A DNA stretch of 64,000 nucleotides from Legionella antarctica. Lineage in GTDB: Bacteria > Pseudomonadota > Gammaproteobacteria > Legionellales > Legionellaceae. A model generated the notes under the pieces. It was not told the DNA's origin and did not search any database. It worked only from the letters and a program-made list of their open reading frames with translations. The position numbers were made by a program, and so were the translations under genes. The stretch spans positions 3,145,001-3,209,000 of the forward strand of contig NZ_AP022839.1 of assembly GCF_011764505.1 (NCBI RefSeq). The letters are read 5' to 3'. Below are positions 8,044-17,960 of this stretch, one piece after another; positions within the stretch are counted from its first letter, which is position 1, and the number at the start of each line of letters is the position of its first letter.

Positions 8044-8918
8044 GATCTAATGTTCTTACTTCATCAAGGCGGATTATAGCCGCCAAATCATCCGGCGCCG
8101 CCGAAAGCGTCCAACCCCCACGGCCCCGCCGCGCCCACCCCACGCCCCGCCCTAATTAATGCAAAATCAACCGCAAGCCCGGAAGAATCAGAAATAACCA
8201 AGGGGAACCACGATTCGCCTTTGTTTGTATTATAATTGTGGAACGCTAACTTACGGGGTAATTTGTCCTCATTAAACTGAGGTGTTGGGTCAAACGAGCG
8301 GTCTTTACGGCAATATTCATTAGCCACATGGACTGGAACATCGCGCTGCTCTTTTCCAACCTCCATCCATGCCGCCTTCATGGCGTCACAATTCTGGGAG
8401 CTCTCCCAGTTATCATAACCATCAATATAATTGTTCAGTGCTGTTTTGAGTGGGGTTAAGTCAAAATGCTTTGAATTCTTAACCTCGACCCCATGTTGCT
8501 TATAGGTTAACCCATTGCTCTCTATCGCTTCGCAGCGCTTTAGCATCGCCGCTTTTGTATTCTCGTCCATATGCGATTCAAGCATCCGGCACATATGCTT
8601 GTCCTTTGCCCAATAAGCGTATTCATACGCTGAAATATTGGTAAAGGTTCGACCTGAATAGTCGGTCACTGTGCCTCGTTCAAGTAATAACTCCTGGAGC
8701 TGGTGGGGATTTTTTTTCCTTATTGTAAATATTTTTTCTGCATGGTCTTGCTTTCCATGAGCCACAAACTCCAGGAATTTGGATAAAATGGCAGGGGGTT
8801 GAAATAAGGTTCGGGTATGTTTATCTAATATAGCATTCGTTTTGGCTTTTATCGAAGGTAGGTGACCCGAAATTTCCTTTCCTATCTCTGAAGGTAAATC
8901 GTAGATTGATTTTTTCAT
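7976..8918 (-). pseudogene. Frameshifted F-box/ankyrin-like effector-family gene
   Basis: The first part (start MKKSIYDLPSEIG at 8918, with AGAGAGA upstream; another ATG at 8924) is a paralogue of the protein at 47497-48450. They share an F-box-like N-terminus (LPSEIGKEISGHLPS) and a degenerate ankyrin block (SGRTFTNISAYEYAYWAKDK). The first frame stops at 8088 after a Gly-rich tail. One nucleotide out of phase, the opposite frame continues to TAA 7976-7978 and reads DDLAAIIRLDEVRTLDLTQS, clearly matching IDLNAIVALYKVRTSDF of the paralogue. Removing one base from the G-rich tract around 8105-8150 gives about 313 residues, against 317 in the paralogue. So this is a +1 frameshift: a pseudogene, a variable tract or an assembly error. 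The restored end overlaps the reverse transcriptase by 68 nt. The family is probably Dot/Icm-secreted, by inference. Confidence 0.78.
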
Positions 8919-9172
8919 ACCCATTCTCTCTTAATAATAATTCACATATTATAACCAGTATCACAAAAAAAGTACATAGTGAATTTATATTTATCATTTC
9001 GAATTCCATGCTATGGTTGAGGCGAGGTGAGTAGAATTGGGTTCGATATATTGCTTGAGGTTTTAAATTATCTCATAGCAGGTTTTGGAAAATGGCCAAA
9101 GTCCAGACTATGGAACTTTAGATCTAACCTGTATCACGATACAATTGACATAAAATCCCTTAAGAACTCATT

Positions 9173-9769
9173 ATGAAAGAAATCATTCTTGCTACCTCCA
9201 ACTCAGGAAAAATAAAAGAATTTCAATATTTATTAGCTCCTGTCCAATGCATTGCCCAGAATACTTTAGGAATACCCAGTCCAGAGGAAAATGGATTAAG
9301 TTTCATAGAAAATGCCCTCATCAAAGCCAGGCATGCAAGTTTGTTAGCTAATAAACCTGCTTTGGCAGATGATTCAGGGTTAGTAGTTACCGCTTTGAAC
9401 GGAGAGCCTGGTATTTTTTCCTCACGTTATGCGGGAGTGGATGCCACAGATCAAGACAACATCGATTTACTCTTAGCAAATATGGCTCATTTACACTCGG
9501 AACAAAGGCACGCCTTTTTTTATTGTGCGATTGCTCTGGTTCAACACGCTACAGATCCTACCCCCATAATTGCTACAGGTAAATTCGATGGCCGCATCAG
9601 TGCCAGTGCGTCAGGTAAAGAAGGTTTTGGATATGACCCGATATTTTATGTTATTGAACACCAATGCACAGCAGCTCAATTACCTGCTACTATAAAAAAT
9701 ACCATCAGTCATCGCGCAAAGGCACTAAACGAACTACGCGCCCTTACTCCGAATTTATATGAACAGTGA
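9173..9769 (+). CDS. rdgB: XTP/dITP pyrophosphatase RdgB (Ham1)
   Basis: A 198-residue Ham1/RdgB pyrophosphatase that hydrolyses ITP, dITP and XTP to monophosphates and so keeps deaminated purines out of nucleic acids. Family motifs are present: [11 protein letters not shown] at the N-terminus (substrate binding), ALADDSGL (metal and catalytic Asp, about residue 65), EGFGYDPIF (about 149) and SHRAKAL near the C-terminus. Length equals the usual ~197 residues. Its end overlaps the following TPR-methyltransferase gene by 11 bp, so the two are probably co-translated. Confidence 0.95.
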   Translation: MKEIILATSNSGKIKEFQYLLAPVQCIAQNTLGIPSPEENGLSFIENALIKARHASLLANKPALADDSGLVVTALNGEPGIFSSRYAGVDATDQDNIDLLLANMAHLHSEQRHAFFYCAIALVQHATDPTPIIATGKFDGRISASASGKEGFGYDPIFYVIEHQCTAAQLPATIKNTISHRAKALNELRALTPNLYEQ

Positions 9770-11486
9770 AATCGAAGCCCTTTTTGCCAAAGCCTATAAA
9801 CTGCAATATGAAGGTCAATACGCCCATGCTATTAGCCTTTATAAAAACATCCTGACTCAGCTACCTGACCACCCTGAGGCCTTACATTTCTTAGGCCTGA
9901 CTTACGCGCAATCTGGGGATATGGAGAACTCCCTGCTATATTTAACACAAGCATTAACGGTTCATCCTGATGAACCAGTTTTACTTAATAATTTGGCTAA
10001 TGTTTATAAAAAAATCCAAAACTATGAAGAAGCGATTCGTTATTATCTGCAAGCTATTGAACTAAATCCTGAATATGCTCAAGCTCATAATAATTTAGCA
10101 ACCATTTATGCCTTACAGAATAACTACCAACACGCACTGACTCATTATGTTAAAGCGGTTAATGCAGAGCCAGACTTTAGCGCAGCTCATTTTAATTTAG
10201 GTTTACTATTACTCCGGAATAATCAACTTGCAGCAGCTAAAACTCAATTTAATAATGTTATCTCCTTGTACCCTGCCCATACTGAAGCTCAATTTTATTT
10301 AGGTGTTTTAAATCTGGAGGACAATTTACTTGTCGAGGCGGAGCAATGCTTTCAGAACGTTATAGAGCACGATCAGGAGCACACAGATGCATTAATAAAT
10401 TTGGGCGTTATAGCCCTTAAAAATGAGCAGAATCAACTGGCCGTGGACTATTTCACTAAAGCATTGGCATTGGATAATGAGAACACCGATGCTCGTAATA
10501 ATTTGGCAGCCACCTTCATGCATCATGACCGGTTTGAAAACGCCTTGATGCATTATGATGCATTACTCAGTAAAGATCCCAATAATATAGAATATTTATA
10601 TAATTCCGGAGTGGCACAAATGGCCTTGGGGCATTTGAATGAAGCCATCATTTTTTTTGAGCAGGTTCTGTGTTTACAGCACAACCACACACCTTCGCTT
10701 AATAATATGGCCGCCATTTATCTAAAAATGGATCAAAGAGAAACCTCTCGTGAATACTTAAGACAAGCACTGGCCATTAATCCCAAGGACACCATCAGCA
10801 AACATATGCTCAGTGCGCTATCAGGCTCCAAAGAGGCAGATACCACTCCTGAATACGCTCAAAATTTATTTAATAATTATGCTTTATATTATGATCAGCA
10901 TATGCAGGGACAATTAAACTATTCCATTCCTCAACATATAGGCAGAATGATTCATCAACTCGAACTAATCCAGATTAATAAAACCCTTGATTTGGGATGT
11001 GGAACAGGGTTAACCGGAGTCGTTCTGCGTGAGATAAGTAAACAGCTGACCGGGGTGGATATCGCTGAAAAAATGCTGGCACATGCAAAAGAAAAAGGGA
11101 TTTATGATGTTTTGACCCAAGCAGAATTAACTGATTTTTTAAAAAAACATAAAGGCAATTTTGATTTAATAGTTGCCGCCGACGTTTTGCCTTATTTTGG
11201 TGATCTTGAGCCACTTTTTGAAGCGATCTCTAAACACTTAAATATGGAAGGATTTTTTATATTTACAACCGAGATTAGTAAGACACCACCCTGGCTTCTT
11301 GAACCCAGTGCTCGTTTTAGCCATCATCCTGATTATATCAAAGAGTTGACCGAACGCTTTCAATTCCAACTGGTTAAAAAAGAAGCTGTTCCCGCTCGTA
11401 TACAAAACCAACAACCTTTAGAAGTAATGCTTTATGCCTTAAAAAAAGCAAAAGAGCCTCAGGAAGCCTGCACACCCAGTCTGTAG
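9759..11486 (+). CDS. TPR protein fused to a class I SAM methyltransferase
   Basis: A 575-residue protein. Residues 1 to ~350 are about ten tandem tetratricopeptide repeats (repeated ALxxxPxxxxALxNLAxxYxxxxxYxxAI patterns). Residues ~375-565 form a Rossmann methyltransferase with motif [13 protein letters not shown], acidic residue in GVDIAEKML and the motif [13 protein letters not shown]. This layout occurs in a bacterial family of unknown substrate; the TPRs presumably bind a protein partner. No signal peptide, so it is cytoplasmic. Translation is coupled to rdgB. A 236-bp intergenic stretch follows (11487-11722) in which I recognise no gene, only imperfect inverted repeats such as CGAGCG/CGCTCG. 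Confidence 0.85.
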   Translation: MNSEIEALFAKAYKLQYEGQYAHAISLYKNILTQLPDHPEALHFLGLTYAQSGDMENSLLYLTQALTVHPDEPVLLNNLANVYKKIQNYEEAIRYYLQAIELNPEYAQAHNNLATIYALQNNYQHALTHYVKAVNAEPDFSAAHFNLGLLLLRNNQLAAAKTQFNNVISLYPAHTEAQFYLGVLNLEDNLLVEAEQCFQNVIEHDQEHTDALINLGVIALKNEQNQLAVDYFTKALALDNENTDARNNLAATFMHHDRFENALMHYDALLSKDPNNIEYLYNSGVAQMALGHLNEAIIFFEQVLCLQHNHTPSLNNMAAIYLKMDQRETSREYLRQALAINPKDTISKHMLSALSGSKEADTTPEYAQNLFNNYALYYDQHMQGQLNYSIPQHIGRMIHQLELIQINKTLDLGCGTGLTGVVLREISKQLTGVDIAEKMLAHAKEKGIYDVLTQAELTDFLKKHKGNFDLIVAADVLPYFGDLEPLFEAISKHLNMEGFFIFTTEISKTPPWLLEPSARFSHHPDYIKELTERFQFQLVKKEAVPARIQNQQPLEVMLYALKKAKEPQEACTPSL

Positions 11487-11722
11487 TCATCCTGATAGCC
11501 TTCAAACCAAACCTCTCTTGCTCGTTTATGAGATCTTGAAGAGTACCAGCAGGACTTCAAGACAGCTCCATGGCGCTTCCTCAGCCCGAACGGATCAGTC
11601 AGAGGGAAGGCTAACTTCTCCACACCGTCAGCTCGAGCGTTAATAAGAGATCTCCAAATTATATAACTGTGCTACATCCAGAAGCTCTCTGGCTATCGCT
11701 CGAGATCACGTTGGCATCCTGA

Positions 11723-13111
11723 TTAAAAAGGTAAATCCAACTGACTATCTACCAAATGAATTTGGTTTTTAAATAAATGTTGAATTTGTTTTAAATTATC
11801 TTTATCGGTTGCTTCAAAACGCGCCACCAGACAAGGTGTTGTATTAGAGGCACGTAATAACCCCCAACCATTGGCAAATTCAACTCGCAGACCATCAATG
11901 GCAATAATGCGCGCTTCTGAAAATCGAGCTTCGTCACCGAAGCGTTTCATAAAGATAAATTTATCTTCATCTGCTATAGCAATTTTTAATTCAGGAGTAT
12001 TAATACTGTTAGGGATTAGTTCGAACTGCTGACTCACAGTTAATGCCGAAGAGCTGATAATTTCTAATAAACGACAAGCGCTGTATAGAGCATCATCAAA
12101 TCCATACCAACGATCTTTGAAAAATAAATGACCGCTCATCTCGCCAGCTAAAGCAGCTTGCTCTTCCTTCATCACAGACTTGACTATAGAATGACCTGTG
12201 GGACACATTTTGGCTACACCACCAGCCTCCAAAATGACTTTTTCCAAGTGACTGGAGCATTTAACATCAAAAACTACAGTTGCCCCTGGAATACGTCCTA
12301 ACAACTCGCGGGCATAGAGCATCATCAAACGATCAGGCCAAATCATTTCACCCTTGTTAGTTATCAAACCCAAACGATCAGCATCGCCATCAAAAGCCAA
12401 ACCTATATCAGCCTGCTGAGTCAAAACCGCTTCTTTCAAATCAGCCAGGTTAGCCTCAATAGTTGGATCAGGATGATGATTGGGAAATCGTCCATCCACA
12501 TCACAGTATAAGGGAATAACCTCACAACCCAATTCCCTGAGTACCTGCGGGATAATCGGCCCGGCAATACCGTTTCCACAATCAACAACTACTTTCAATG
12601 GTCGTTTTATTTTTATATCACCAAGAATACGCTCGATATATCCAGGCATCACATCAAGAACTGTGTCTTTGCCACAACCAGTCACTCGCCTGCCTTCAGC
12701 TACTAAATCATAGAGGACATCTATGTTTTCTTGCGTTGATGTTTTACCGGCAAGAACCATTTTGATGCCATTATAGTCGGCGGGATTGTGACTTCCAGTA
12801 ACCATTAAACCACTGTCTATGCCTTGAGTATAAGTGGCATAGTACATCACTGGCGTGGCAACTGAGCCCAAATCCACTACATCAATGCCACTATCAAGTA
12901 AGCCTTTTTTTAAGGCTGCTGCCAAATCCGGACTGGTTAGACGACCATCTTGCGCCAGATAGATTTGTTGACGTTTTAATTTTTGTAAATAGCAAGCCAG
13001 GGCTAAGCCAATACTATAAAACCCATGCTCATCCAAATCTTTTCCTATTACCCCTCGAATATCATAAGCTCTGAACACTGAACGGTTAATTTGCTTTTGC
13101 TGGTAAATCAT
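11723..13111 (-). CDS. algC: Phosphomannomutase/phosphoglucomutase AlgC-type
   Basis: A 462-residue alpha-D-phosphohexomutase that interconverts the 1- and 6-phosphates of mannose and glucose. Seen here: the catalytic phosphoserine loop VTGSHNPADYNG (about residue 108), the Mg-binding loop FDGDADRLG (about 240), the sugar-binding GEMSGH (about 323) and a C-terminal phosphate-binding RASNTTP. It directly abuts dut (one base between) in the order coaBC-dut-algC known from Pseudomonas. Here it can also supply glucose-1-phosphate to GalU for UDP-glucose and hence cellulose, as well as sugars for LPS. Confidence 0.93.
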   Translation of the reverse strand: MIYQQKQINRSVFRAYDIRGVIGKDLDEHGFYSIGLALACYLQKLKRQQIYLAQDGRLTSPDLAAALKKGLLDSGIDVVDLGSVATPVMYYATYTQGIDSGLMVTGSHNPADYNGIKMVLAGKTSTQENIDVLYDLVAEGRRVTGCGKDTVLDVMPGYIERILGDIKIKRPLKVVVDCGNGIAGPIIPQVLRELGCEVIPLYCDVDGRFPNHHPDPTIEANLADLKEAVLTQQADIGLAFDGDADRLGLITNKGEMIWPDRLMMLYARELLGRIPGATVVFDVKCSSHLEKVILEAGGVAKMCPTGHSIVKSVMKEEQAALAGEMSGHLFFKDRWYGFDDALYSACRLLEIISSSALTVSQQFELIPNSINTPELKIAIADEDKFIFMKRFGDEARFSEARIIAIDGLRVEFANGWGLLRASNTTPCLVARFEATDKDNLKQIQHLFKNQIHLVDSQLDLPF

Positions 13112-13570
13112 TTAGTGTCTCCCTGAACTGCCGAATCCACCTTCGCCTCGGCTGCTTTGTGTAAATGTTTCCACGATTTCAAAAGCAGCCTGAACTACAG
13201 GTATAAAAACCAGTTGGGCAATGCGTTCACCAGGATTGATTGTGAAATGCTCCTGGCTTCGATTCCAACAGGAAATTTTTAATTCGCCTTGATAATCAGA
13301 GTCAATTAACCCCACGAGATTACCCAAAACAATACCATTTTTATGTCCCAATCCGGATCGGGGCAGAATAACTGCTGCCAGATTAGGATCAGCAATATAA
13401 ATGGACAGCCCAGTAGGTAGCAAAATTGTTTCCTGAGGTGCTATCTGAATGGGGTCAGTGATACAAACCCGCAAGTCCAATCCAGCAGAGCCGTCGGTGG
13501 CATAATTAGGTAAAGGAATGGTATCCCCAATTTTTGAATCCAGAATTTTTAATTGAATGGCCTTTAACAT
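13112..13570 (-). CDS. dut: dUTP diphosphatase
   Basis: A 152-residue trimeric dUTPase that converts dUTP to dUMP and PPi, preventing uracil incorporation and supplying thymidylate synthesis. All motifs are visible: GSAGLDLR (motif 1), [11 protein letters not shown] (2), [15 protein letters not shown] (3, catalytic Asp), GERIAQLVF (4) and the C-terminal glycine-rich [12 protein letters not shown] (5). Length is typical. It sits between coaBC and algC in a conserved order and is probably co-transcribed with both. Confidence 0.97.
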   Translation of the reverse strand: MLKAIQLKILDSKIGDTIPLPNYATDGSAGLDLRVCITDPIQIAPQETILLPTGLSIYIADPNLAAVILPRSGLGHKNGIVLGNLVGLIDSDYQGELKISCWNRSQEHFTINPGERIAQLVFIPVVQAAFEIVETFTQSSRGEGGFGSSGRH

Positions 13571-13587
13571 GATTATCCCTGATGAAT

Positions 13588-14793
13588 TTAATGCATGCCA
13601 TTTTGCAGAGTTGCAGCGAGGATTGCAATAATTTGTCCCGCCAACCGTACTTTGTGGGTTAGTGGCAACTCGATTTGCTTATTTTTTGTAATCACTGTGA
13701 CTTGATTTACATCGCTTTCAAACCCAATTCCTTTACCTACTAAATTCGCGACAATCATATCCAGTTTTTTTTCGCGTAATTTTTCTTGGGCGTAAGAAAT
13801 CAGATCGGAGGTTTCAGCAGCAAAGCCCATCACAAAAGAAGCAGTGCCACTTGCAGCCACGGTACTAAGAATATCTTTGTTTTTGGTTAACTGCAGACTC
13901 AGCTCTGCGTGATCTTTTTTCTTCACTTTTTCTGCCGCAGGTGATTTCACCTGGTAATCCGCAACAGCTGCAGTACCGATAAATACAGTATCCACTTGCA
14001 TCTGTTTCATTACCTCATCCAACATAGACTGAGCCGACTCCACATTAATGAGTTCAATACCCGCAGAAACGGGTAATAGAGTGGGTCCACTAATTAACGT
14101 GACTTTCGCTCCTGCCATAGCGGCTGCCTCTGCCATTGCATAACCCATCTTGCCAGAGCTGTAGTTGCTTAAATAACGAACAGGGTCTATAGCCTCACGG
14201 GTAGGTCCTGCCGTGATCACTACATTTTTTCCGGCAAGTAGTTGATTCACATCATACAACCGTAATGCATTAATGACTTGTTCAGCCTCACTAATGCGCC
14301 CAAGCCCCTGCTCCCCACAGGCCTGGGCCCCTTCTTCTGGTCCAACAAATACCACGCCTCTCTCTTGTAAGAGAAAACAGTTCGCTTTAGTAGCAGGATG
14401 CGCCCACATGCTTCGATTCATAGCAGGGCATACAATGACAGGAATTTCAGCGACAAGGTATAACGTAGAGAGTAAATCGTCGGCTATCCCCTGAGTCATT
14501 TTGGCCAGATAATTAGCAGAGGCTGGTGCAATAAGCAAATAATCTGCCCATCGGGCTAACTCAATATGTCCCATAGCACGCTCCGCCTGAGTATCAAACA
14601 AATCAGTACGAACCTCATTGCCTGATATAGCCTGCATCAATAAAGGACTAATAAACTGTTGTGCTGACTGGGTCATCACTACTCGAACCTCAGCACCAAG
14701 ACGAGTTAACTCTCTCACCAGGTAGGCGGATTTATAGGCAGCAATACCCCCACAAACACCAAGAAGAACTTTTTTATTAATAAAATCTTGCAT
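13588..14793 (-). CDS. coaBC: Phosphopantothenoylcysteine decarboxylase/synthase CoaBC
   Basis: A 401-residue bifunctional flavoprotein of coenzyme A synthesis. The N-terminal CoaC half begins [20 protein letters not shown] and has the catalytic CPAMNRSMW motif (about residue 125). The C-terminal CoaB half carries [15 protein letters not shown] (nucleotide binding, about 210) and [18 protein letters not shown] (CTP/ligase region). The frame is open to 15054, but the extra 87 codons have no family similarity and cover the divergent radC start; 14793 gives the normal length. It leads the coaBC-dut-algC block, diverging from radC across 76 bp. Confidence 0.95.
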   Translation of the reverse strand: MQDFINKKVLLGVCGGIAAYKSAYLVRELTRLGAEVRVVMTQSAQQFISPLLMQAISGNEVRTDLFDTQAERAMGHIELARWADYLLIAPASANYLAKMTQGIADDLLSTLYLVAEIPVIVCPAMNRSMWAHPATKANCFLLQERGVVFVGPEEGAQACGEQGLGRISEAEQVINALRLYDVNQLLAGKNVVITAGPTREAIDPVRYLSNYSSGKMGYAMAEAAAMAGAKVTLISGPTLLPVSAGIELINVESAQSMLDEVMKQMQVDTVFIGTAAVADYQVKSPAAEKVKKKDHAELSLQLTKNKDILSTVAASGTASFVMGFAAETSDLISYAQEKLREKKLDMIVANLVGKGIGFESDVNQVTVITKNKQIELPLTHKVRLAGQIIAILAATLQNGMH

Positions 14794-14869
14794 GACTAAC
14801 CATTTTTGATAAGAATAGCTGCGATCAAAGCATAAACTTCGCCATAAAGGAATATAAAAGGAATACGAA

Positions 14870-15553
14870 ATGACGGTTGTCCAATCAACACGGCAGATAG
14901 ATCTGCGTGAAAAATTGCTTACTGATGGAGCCCAAAGCCTCTCTGATGTGGAGTTATTAGCAGTTTTTATCAGCTCAGGAAATAGCAAACAATCATGTTT
15001 GCAATTAGCCTTCGATCTCATCAAACATTTAGGTGACTTGCGAGCAGTTCTCAATGCGGATCCCCAAAGCTTTAAAAAAGTACACGGATTAGGTGAAGTT
15101 CGTTACACTCAACTTCAGGCAGTAAAGGAAATATGCCGGCGTAGTGATTTCATTTACTTACAAAAAGAAATCCAGATAACGAACAGTAAACAAACCTATG
15201 CCTTTTTAAAAAAGAAAATGCGTGATTATAAAAATGAAACTTTTGCGGCACTTTTTCTTGATAATCAACACCGCATCATTGCTTATGAAGAATTGTTTTC
15301 CGGCACTATTAATTCAGCCACAGTTCATCCAAGACCAATAATTGAACGGGTTCTGCAACTCAATGCGGCAGCCCTAATTCTTGCTCACAATCATCCCTCA
15401 GGAGTTTCTGATGCCAGTCATCAGGACCTGGCAGTTACCCAACGAATCAAAGAGGCTTTGGAATTGGTGGACGCACGATTACTCGACCACATCATCATAG
15501 GTGATAATGAGGTGTACTCCATTATTGCTGAAAGTAAATCAGCATGTCATTAA
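14870..15553 (+). CDS. radC: RadC-family JAB-domain protein
   Basis: A 227-residue RadC protein. It has an N-terminal helix-hairpin-helix-like region (about 20-95, KVHGLGEVRYTQLQAV) and a C-terminal JAMM/MPN+ metallo domain (about 105-225) with LAHNHPSGVSDASHQD, the zinc-binding HxHPSGxxxxSxxD signature. Named for a supposed DNA-repair role, its real function is unclear. The radC | coaBC-dut-algC arrangement is conserved in gammaproteobacteria. Length is normal. Confidence 0.93.
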   Translation: MTVVQSTRQIDLREKLLTDGAQSLSDVELLAVFISSGNSKQSCLQLAFDLIKHLGDLRAVLNADPQSFKKVHGLGEVRYTQLQAVKEICRRSDFIYLQKEIQITNSKQTYAFLKKKMRDYKNETFAALFLDNQHRIIAYEELFSGTINSATVHPRPIIERVLQLNAAALILAHNHPSGVSDASHQDLAVTQRIKEALELVDARLLDHIIIGDNEVYSIIAESKSACH

Positions 15554-15622
15554 TTATGGAATCCGTACCGGATAACAACGCTTACTTATGATTTTTTTAA
15601 AAATTTTTTTAAGATTTATAGT

Positions 15623-15874
15623 ATGTACCGATTATTGTTTACTGATTTCATTAGAAATCGCACGATTCAAGCCTGTTTTGCCATTTGTCTTTTCTTTGAG
15701 GTAGTCATATCAAACTCAATAAAACACACCCTGATTCTCTTTGGCCTGCCTTATTTAATCTCTATAGCCATGTATTATCGATATAAACCACCAAAAAATA
15801 GAGTCAAGGCCAGGATCAGTAAGCAATACGGCGATGCTGCATCACGTTATATTATTTTTATTAAAAGCAGGTAG
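15623..15874 (+). CDS. Hypothetical small membrane protein
   Basis: An 83-residue frame with two hydrophobic segments (about 16-30 and 36-52) and a basic C-terminal tail (YRYKPPKNRVKARISK). I do not recognise a family. The ribosome-binding site is weak (AAGA, about 9 nt upstream). It lies between radC and the cellulose genes and could be coding or a spurious frame. Confidence 0.42.
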   Translation: MYRLLFTDFIRNRTIQACFAICLFFEVVISNSIKHTLILFGLPYLISIAMYYRYKPPKNRVKARISKQYGDAASRYIIFIKSR

Positions 15875-15960
15875 GTATCTCATTCGAATTATGAGTATGA
15901 TGGTACAAAAAACTAATTTCAGACAGCGATAATCAGCTATCAAGGTAAAATTGATGATTT

Positions 15961-15979
15961 GTCATAATACTGTCATAAT
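15961..15979 (+). promoter_or_regulatory. Direct repeat upstream of the bcsE block (possible operator)
   Basis: GTCATAAT occurs at 15961-15968 and 15972-15979, spaced exactly 11 bp start to start, i.e. on the same face of the helix. A TTGTCA overlapping the first copy could act as a -35 box. The position, 23 bp before the first frame of the bcsE-F-G block, suits a transcription-factor site, but no regulator can be named. Confidence 0.35.
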
Positions 15980-16001
15980 TATTAAGTACTTATAAAAAAT
16001 A

Positions 16002-16193
16002 ATGGTAACCTCTCAACAACCCGGGAAAATTGAAAATCTCAGCATCGCACGGAGTGTACTTGGCATCCAGAAATCTGGTGCTAGAAAAGATACCTTGTTA
16101 ACAAAGAATTTAGTACTGGCTCCCCAAACAAGTCACGGGAAGTCGAAAGGTCAACTGTCAACAGTCCCTAACAATATGGATATTAAACATTAG
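16002..16193 (+). CDS. Hypothetical short protein upstream of bcsE
   Basis: A 63-residue frame rich in Ser, Lys, Gln and Asn with no membrane segment or recognisable domain; it ends 15 bp before bcsE. Small genes such as bcsR, bcsO and bcsP often accompany bcs operons, but I see no specific similarity to any of them. No clear Shine-Dalgarno precedes the ATG. It may be a real accessory peptide or the leader region of the bcsE mRNA. Confidence 0.4.
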   Translation: MVTSQQPGKIENLSIARSVLGIQKSGARKDTLLTKNLVLAPQTSHGKSKGQLSTVPNNMDIKH

Positions 16194-16208
16194 AGTAGAA
16201 AAGAATCT

Positions 16209-17762
16209 ATGACGCTATCTTTCTTATTAGATGTGAAACGGAGCTGGGGAGCATTATCGACAATGCAATCGCCCGGATTTTACTGGATTAACAGTGACCG
16301 TCAAATAGATGCCGAGCTTTTTTGCCAAAAAATTATCACCGCTTTGCCTACAGATGCGCGGACTGCCCTAATTTTTCAAGGTGAAAAGCCCGAACTTCTC
16401 TTGAAAACCCCTGTTTCAGTTAAGAAACTGCCATTATTTAGCTTACCCGAAAAAAAAGCAGCTCTTTTACATTTGACCTCTGACCTGATGCGTTCATTAA
16501 AAACCAGGAAACGACTTTTTATTTTACTTACAAACTCCGTTTTCTGGCCAATTCTGTCCCAGGAAGAAATTCAACATTGGGTAAAAAAAACTCATGGATG
16601 GCTTAATTCTGAACAGAGCACCTTATTAATTCTTAATCAGGGTCCACATGCCGCCCAACTGAAAAACCAATTATCGTCACAGCATCGATTTTTAGATGGA
16701 TTATCAAGACTACATTGGCAAGAGGACAGTCTGCAGTACGTCATTTCCTGGTGGGCTACAGAAAGTGGCTTAACGGCAAATCAAACATTTTCCATTCAAA
16801 AGGATGCATCAGACTGGATTATCCAGCCAAACGATCAACCACATTCCACGTTACTGTCACATGATGAATTTCTTTATCTTGCCGATAAGAGAGTTCTTGA
16901 AGGAGCCTCTCCTCCATCTGAGGATTGGCAATTGCTGGAAAATAATCAATTATTGGCCCAGAAAGCAGAACAGGCTCAGGCTGCCACGCTTATCTTTTCG
17001 CTGTCTGATAGCAATCAGATTAATGAACTTGCCCGACAAATTCATTATCTGAGGCGTCGGTGTGGTAATGCATTAAAAATAGTTATACGTGAAATGAGTA
17101 AGAGCATCCGTTATAGCGATGAACGATTGCTATTGGCTTGCGGCGCTAATTTATCCATTCCCCAAACAGTCCCCCTTCCCAAGTTCTTAACGATGGTCGA
17201 AAGCATGCAACAGCAGCGATTTGCTCGCTATGTGCAAGAGGACTTTAATTCTTTATTAAAAACGATACAACCTATAGAGCTAAAGGGCTATTTGCCAGTA
17301 AACGAATTTAGCCAGTCCGTACTGTCTCGAATGAACAATACCCTGCTGCCCGACAACGGTAAAGGAATCCTGGTCGCTTTAATACCAGAATCCGGTGTAG
17401 ATGCAAATCAAGCACTTTCTCTTTGTGAATTAAAACGGTTAGGCGATATTGCCACAATCTGTGATAATCAGCTTTTTCTATTCCTCTCAACTTGTGCCAC
17501 TAGCGACCTTGACCAAACGCTTAGTTTTATTTTTCAGCAACCGGTAAATATGATCTTTTCGAACCATGTGGCCTGGGATCTGGATTTGCAGATTATTACC
17601 GAAATAAAACAACTTGCTTCATACCATAATAAGTTGTTGAATGAAGGGGTAACATCATCTAAACCAGGAGAAAGTGCGATGGAAGAGTCTGCGCCCAAGG
17701 TAGTTGCAAGACACACTCCTGAGTGTATTACCCTGTCTACCAATATTGAACAAGGAAAATAA
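16209..17762 (+). CDS. bcsE: Cellulose biosynthesis protein BcsE (c-di-GMP receptor)
   Basis: A 517-residue protein of the BcsE family, whose C-terminal GIL domain binds cyclic di-GMP and which, with BcsF, recruits BcsA in the inner-membrane cellulose complex. The typical N-terminal signature is present (WGALSTMQSPGFYWINSDRQIDAELF), and an RLGD motif near residue 410 (CELKRLGDIATICDNQLFLF) corresponds to the RxGD c-di-GMP site. Length is close to the E. coli protein (523). bcsF starts 3 bp after its stop and bcsG overlaps bcsF, giving the standard bcsEFG operon. Confidence 0.9.
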   Translation: MTLSFLLDVKRSWGALSTMQSPGFYWINSDRQIDAELFCQKIITALPTDARTALIFQGEKPELLLKTPVSVKKLPLFSLPEKKAALLHLTSDLMRSLKTRKRLFILLTNSVFWPILSQEEIQHWVKKTHGWLNSEQSTLLILNQGPHAAQLKNQLSSQHRFLDGLSRLHWQEDSLQYVISWWATESGLTANQTFSIQKDASDWIIQPNDQPHSTLLSHDEFLYLADKRVLEGASPPSEDWQLLENNQLLAQKAEQAQAATLIFSLSDSNQINELARQIHYLRRRCGNALKIVIREMSKSIRYSDERLLLACGANLSIPQTVPLPKFLTMVESMQQQRFARYVQEDFNSLLKTIQPIELKGYLPVNEFSQSVLSRMNNTLLPDNGKGILVALIPESGVDANQALSLCELKRLGDIATICDNQLFLFLSTCATSDLDQTLSFIFQQPVNMIFSNHVAWDLDLQIITEIKQLASYHNKLLNEGVTSSKPGESAMEESAPKVVARHTPECITLSTNIEQGK

Positions 17763-17765
17763 TCC

Positions 17766-17960
17766 ATGCAGCTGACTGATATTATTCAAATCATTTTGTT
17801 TTCTGCAGTGTTCTTTTTTCTACTTGGCTATACGCTCCGATCTCCATTGCAACGCGGATTAAAAGCCATAAAAAACCATCTTTTAAAACCACGATATTTA
17901 AAAGCCTCAGGTTTCCTGTCAGGTAAAAATACTTCAACGGTAAAGAAAAATAATGATTAA
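17766..17960 (+). CDS. bcsF: Cellulose biosynthesis protein BcsF
   Basis: A 64-residue single-pass inner-membrane protein. It matches BcsF in layout and wording: DIIQIILFSAVFFFLLGY as the transmembrane helix, then LRSPLQRGLKAIKN and KPRYLKASG. BcsF anchors BcsE at the membrane. The gene starts 3 bp after bcsE and overlaps bcsG by 8 bp. Confidence 0.9.
   Translation: MQLTDIIQIILFSAVFFFLLGYTLRSPLQRGLKAIKNHLLKPRYLKASGFLSGKNTSTVKKNND

Noticed and set aside
8090..8150. Adenine-depleted stretch at the 3' end of a gene next to a reverse transcriptase, suggesting a diversity-generating retroelement variable region
   Set aside because: No matching template repeat with adenines was found around the RT, the target gene is not lectin-like at its C-terminus, and the out-of-frame continuation matches the paralogue. 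A frameshift in a G-rich coding tract explains it better.
13588..15054. Longer coaBC starting at 15054
   Set aside because: The extra 87 residues have no CoaC similarity and overlap the divergent radC start; the family N-terminus begins at 14793.
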